Shown here: in pieces, positions 63,454 to 64,000 of the stretch | Layout of the letters: the number at the start of each line of letters is the position of its first letter | How positions within the stretch are numbered: position 1 is the first letter of the stretch | Source: Bradyrhizobium murdochi | Lineage (GTDB): Bacteria > Pseudomonadota > Alphaproteobacteria > Rhizobiales > Xanthobacteraceae | Assembly: GCF_000472965.1 (NCBI RefSeq) | Contig: NZ_AXAU01000029.1 | Coordinates: 1 to 64,000 of the forward strand | Direction of reading: 5' to 3' | DNA: 64,000 bases | Notes under the pieces: model-generated | What the model was told of the DNA's origin: nothing | The model's input: only the letters and a program-made list of their open reading frames with translations | Databases searched by the model: none | Program-made: the position numbers and the translations under genes

Positions 63454-64000
63454 TTGCGCTCGCCCTTCATACGCTGCGGCATGCTATCTTCGCGATCAGC
63501 ATCGCCGCGATATTCGTTGTGTTCGTCGGGCCGATTGCGATACTCGGCCTGACGTCGATCCGTCCCGCGTCTGGCGTATTCTACATCTGGCGCGGCACAA
63601 ATTTCACGTTCAACAACTTCGTCGAGGTGCTGCATCAGTCCCAGGTAGTGGAAGCGATGTGGAACAGCTTCGTGCTTTCGACGTTGGCAACCATCCTGTC
63701 GCTGGGCATTACGGTCGGCAGCGGTTACATGCTTTCGCGCTTCGGCGGCTGGATCCAGCGCAGCTGGTTCACCACCATCTACATCTTCCGTACCGTTCCC
63801 TACATCTCTTGGGTGCTGCCGCTCTATCTGGTCAATACCCGCCTTGGGATCTACGACACCTATATCGGTCTGTTACTGCCGCACATCGCGGTGCACGTCT
63901 GCTTCTTCTCATGGCTGATGAAGGGTTTTTTCGATGGCATCAACCCGTCGATGGAATATGCGGCGCTGATCGACGGCTGCACCCGATGGGGGGCGTTCTA
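63450..64000 (+). CDS. Sugar ABC transporter permease (MalG-like), cut by the window edge
   Basis: The first ~183 residues of a second permease, beginning MIALALHTLRHAIFAISIAA. Membrane segments include IAAIFVVFVGPIAILGLTSI and SFVLSTLATILSLGITVGSG. The EAA-type loop EYAALIDGCTRWGAF begins at the very edge. It starts with an ATGA overlap with the previous permease. The remaining ~90 residues and probably an ATPase gene lie beyond the window. Confidence 0.88.
   Translation, partial: MIALALHTLRHAIFAISIAAIFVVFVGPIAILGLTSIRPASGVFYIWRGTNFTFNNFVEVLHQSQVVEAMWNSFVLSTLATILSLGITVGSGYMLSRFGGWIQRSWFTTIYIFRTVPYISWVLPLYLVNTRLGIYDTYIGLLLPHIAVHVCFFSWLMKGFFDGINPSMEYAALIDGCTRWGAF

Overview
The window looks like part of a symbiosis or accessory island of a Bradyrhizobium-type alphaproteobacterium. 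Three things point there: a type III secretion promoter element (tts box) in front of a modular effector gene; a GDP-fucose pathway pair (GDP-mannose dehydratase and GDP-fucose synthase, the noeL/nolK functions of Nod-factor fucosylation) beside an FkbM methyltransferase; and a high density of broken genes and insertion sequences between intact metabolic and regulatory genes. No rRNA gene, CRISPR array or convincing nod box was found.

Layout. 1-7 kb: the end of an IS630-like element at the left edge, a small unknown gene, a 744-aa tts-box-linked effector, two ParA-like ATPases, and a broken SKWP/XopAD-type effector behind a weak tts-like site. 7-11 kb: a luciferase-like monooxygenase and a hipBA toxin-antitoxin pair preceded by four palindromes exactly 50 bp apart. 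11-15.5 kb: a frameshifted tricarboxylate-type binding-protein gene, the fucose pair and the FkbM methyltransferase. 15.5-30 kb: a decayed zone with remnants of a MazEF-type module, a glycosyltransferase, an XRE regulator, IS66 and an acyl-CoA dehydrogenase, and damaged IS91 and IS630 elements; intact genes here are a phosphopantetheinyl transferase and Lrp, Crp/Fnr and MarR regulators.

30-46 kb: a large GH113-like glycosidase with RTX repeats; a ubiquitin-like conjugation/deconjugation operon (Pro-rich micro-ORF, E2, E1, frameshifted JAB protease); a branched-chain amino-acid binding protein; a folE/PTPS pterin pair; a frameshifted GGDEF-EAL gene with a periplasmic molybdopterin-domain partner; a structurally complete IS3/IS407-type element with a 4-bp target duplication; and a broken GNAT acetyltransferase. 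46-56 kb: alanine dehydrogenase, then a compact five-gene type III CBASS defence operon (CD-NTase, HORMA, TRIP13-like ATPase, SLOG plus TIR/deoxyribosyltransferase-like effector, DnaQ-type exonuclease), then a HAD phosphatase and a PurF-like protein lacking the usual catalytic cysteine. 56-64 kb: a catabolic block of enoyl-CoA hydratase, LacI regulator, family III CoA-transferase and a sugar-type ABC transporter whose second permease runs off the right edge.

The strongest leads are the two conflict-type operons (E2-E1-JAB and type III CBASS), the PurF paralogue with altered active-site residues, and the 50-bp phased operator array of hipBA. Several genes are broken by single-base shifts, often at short homopolymers, so either island decay or base-calling errors must be considered for each.
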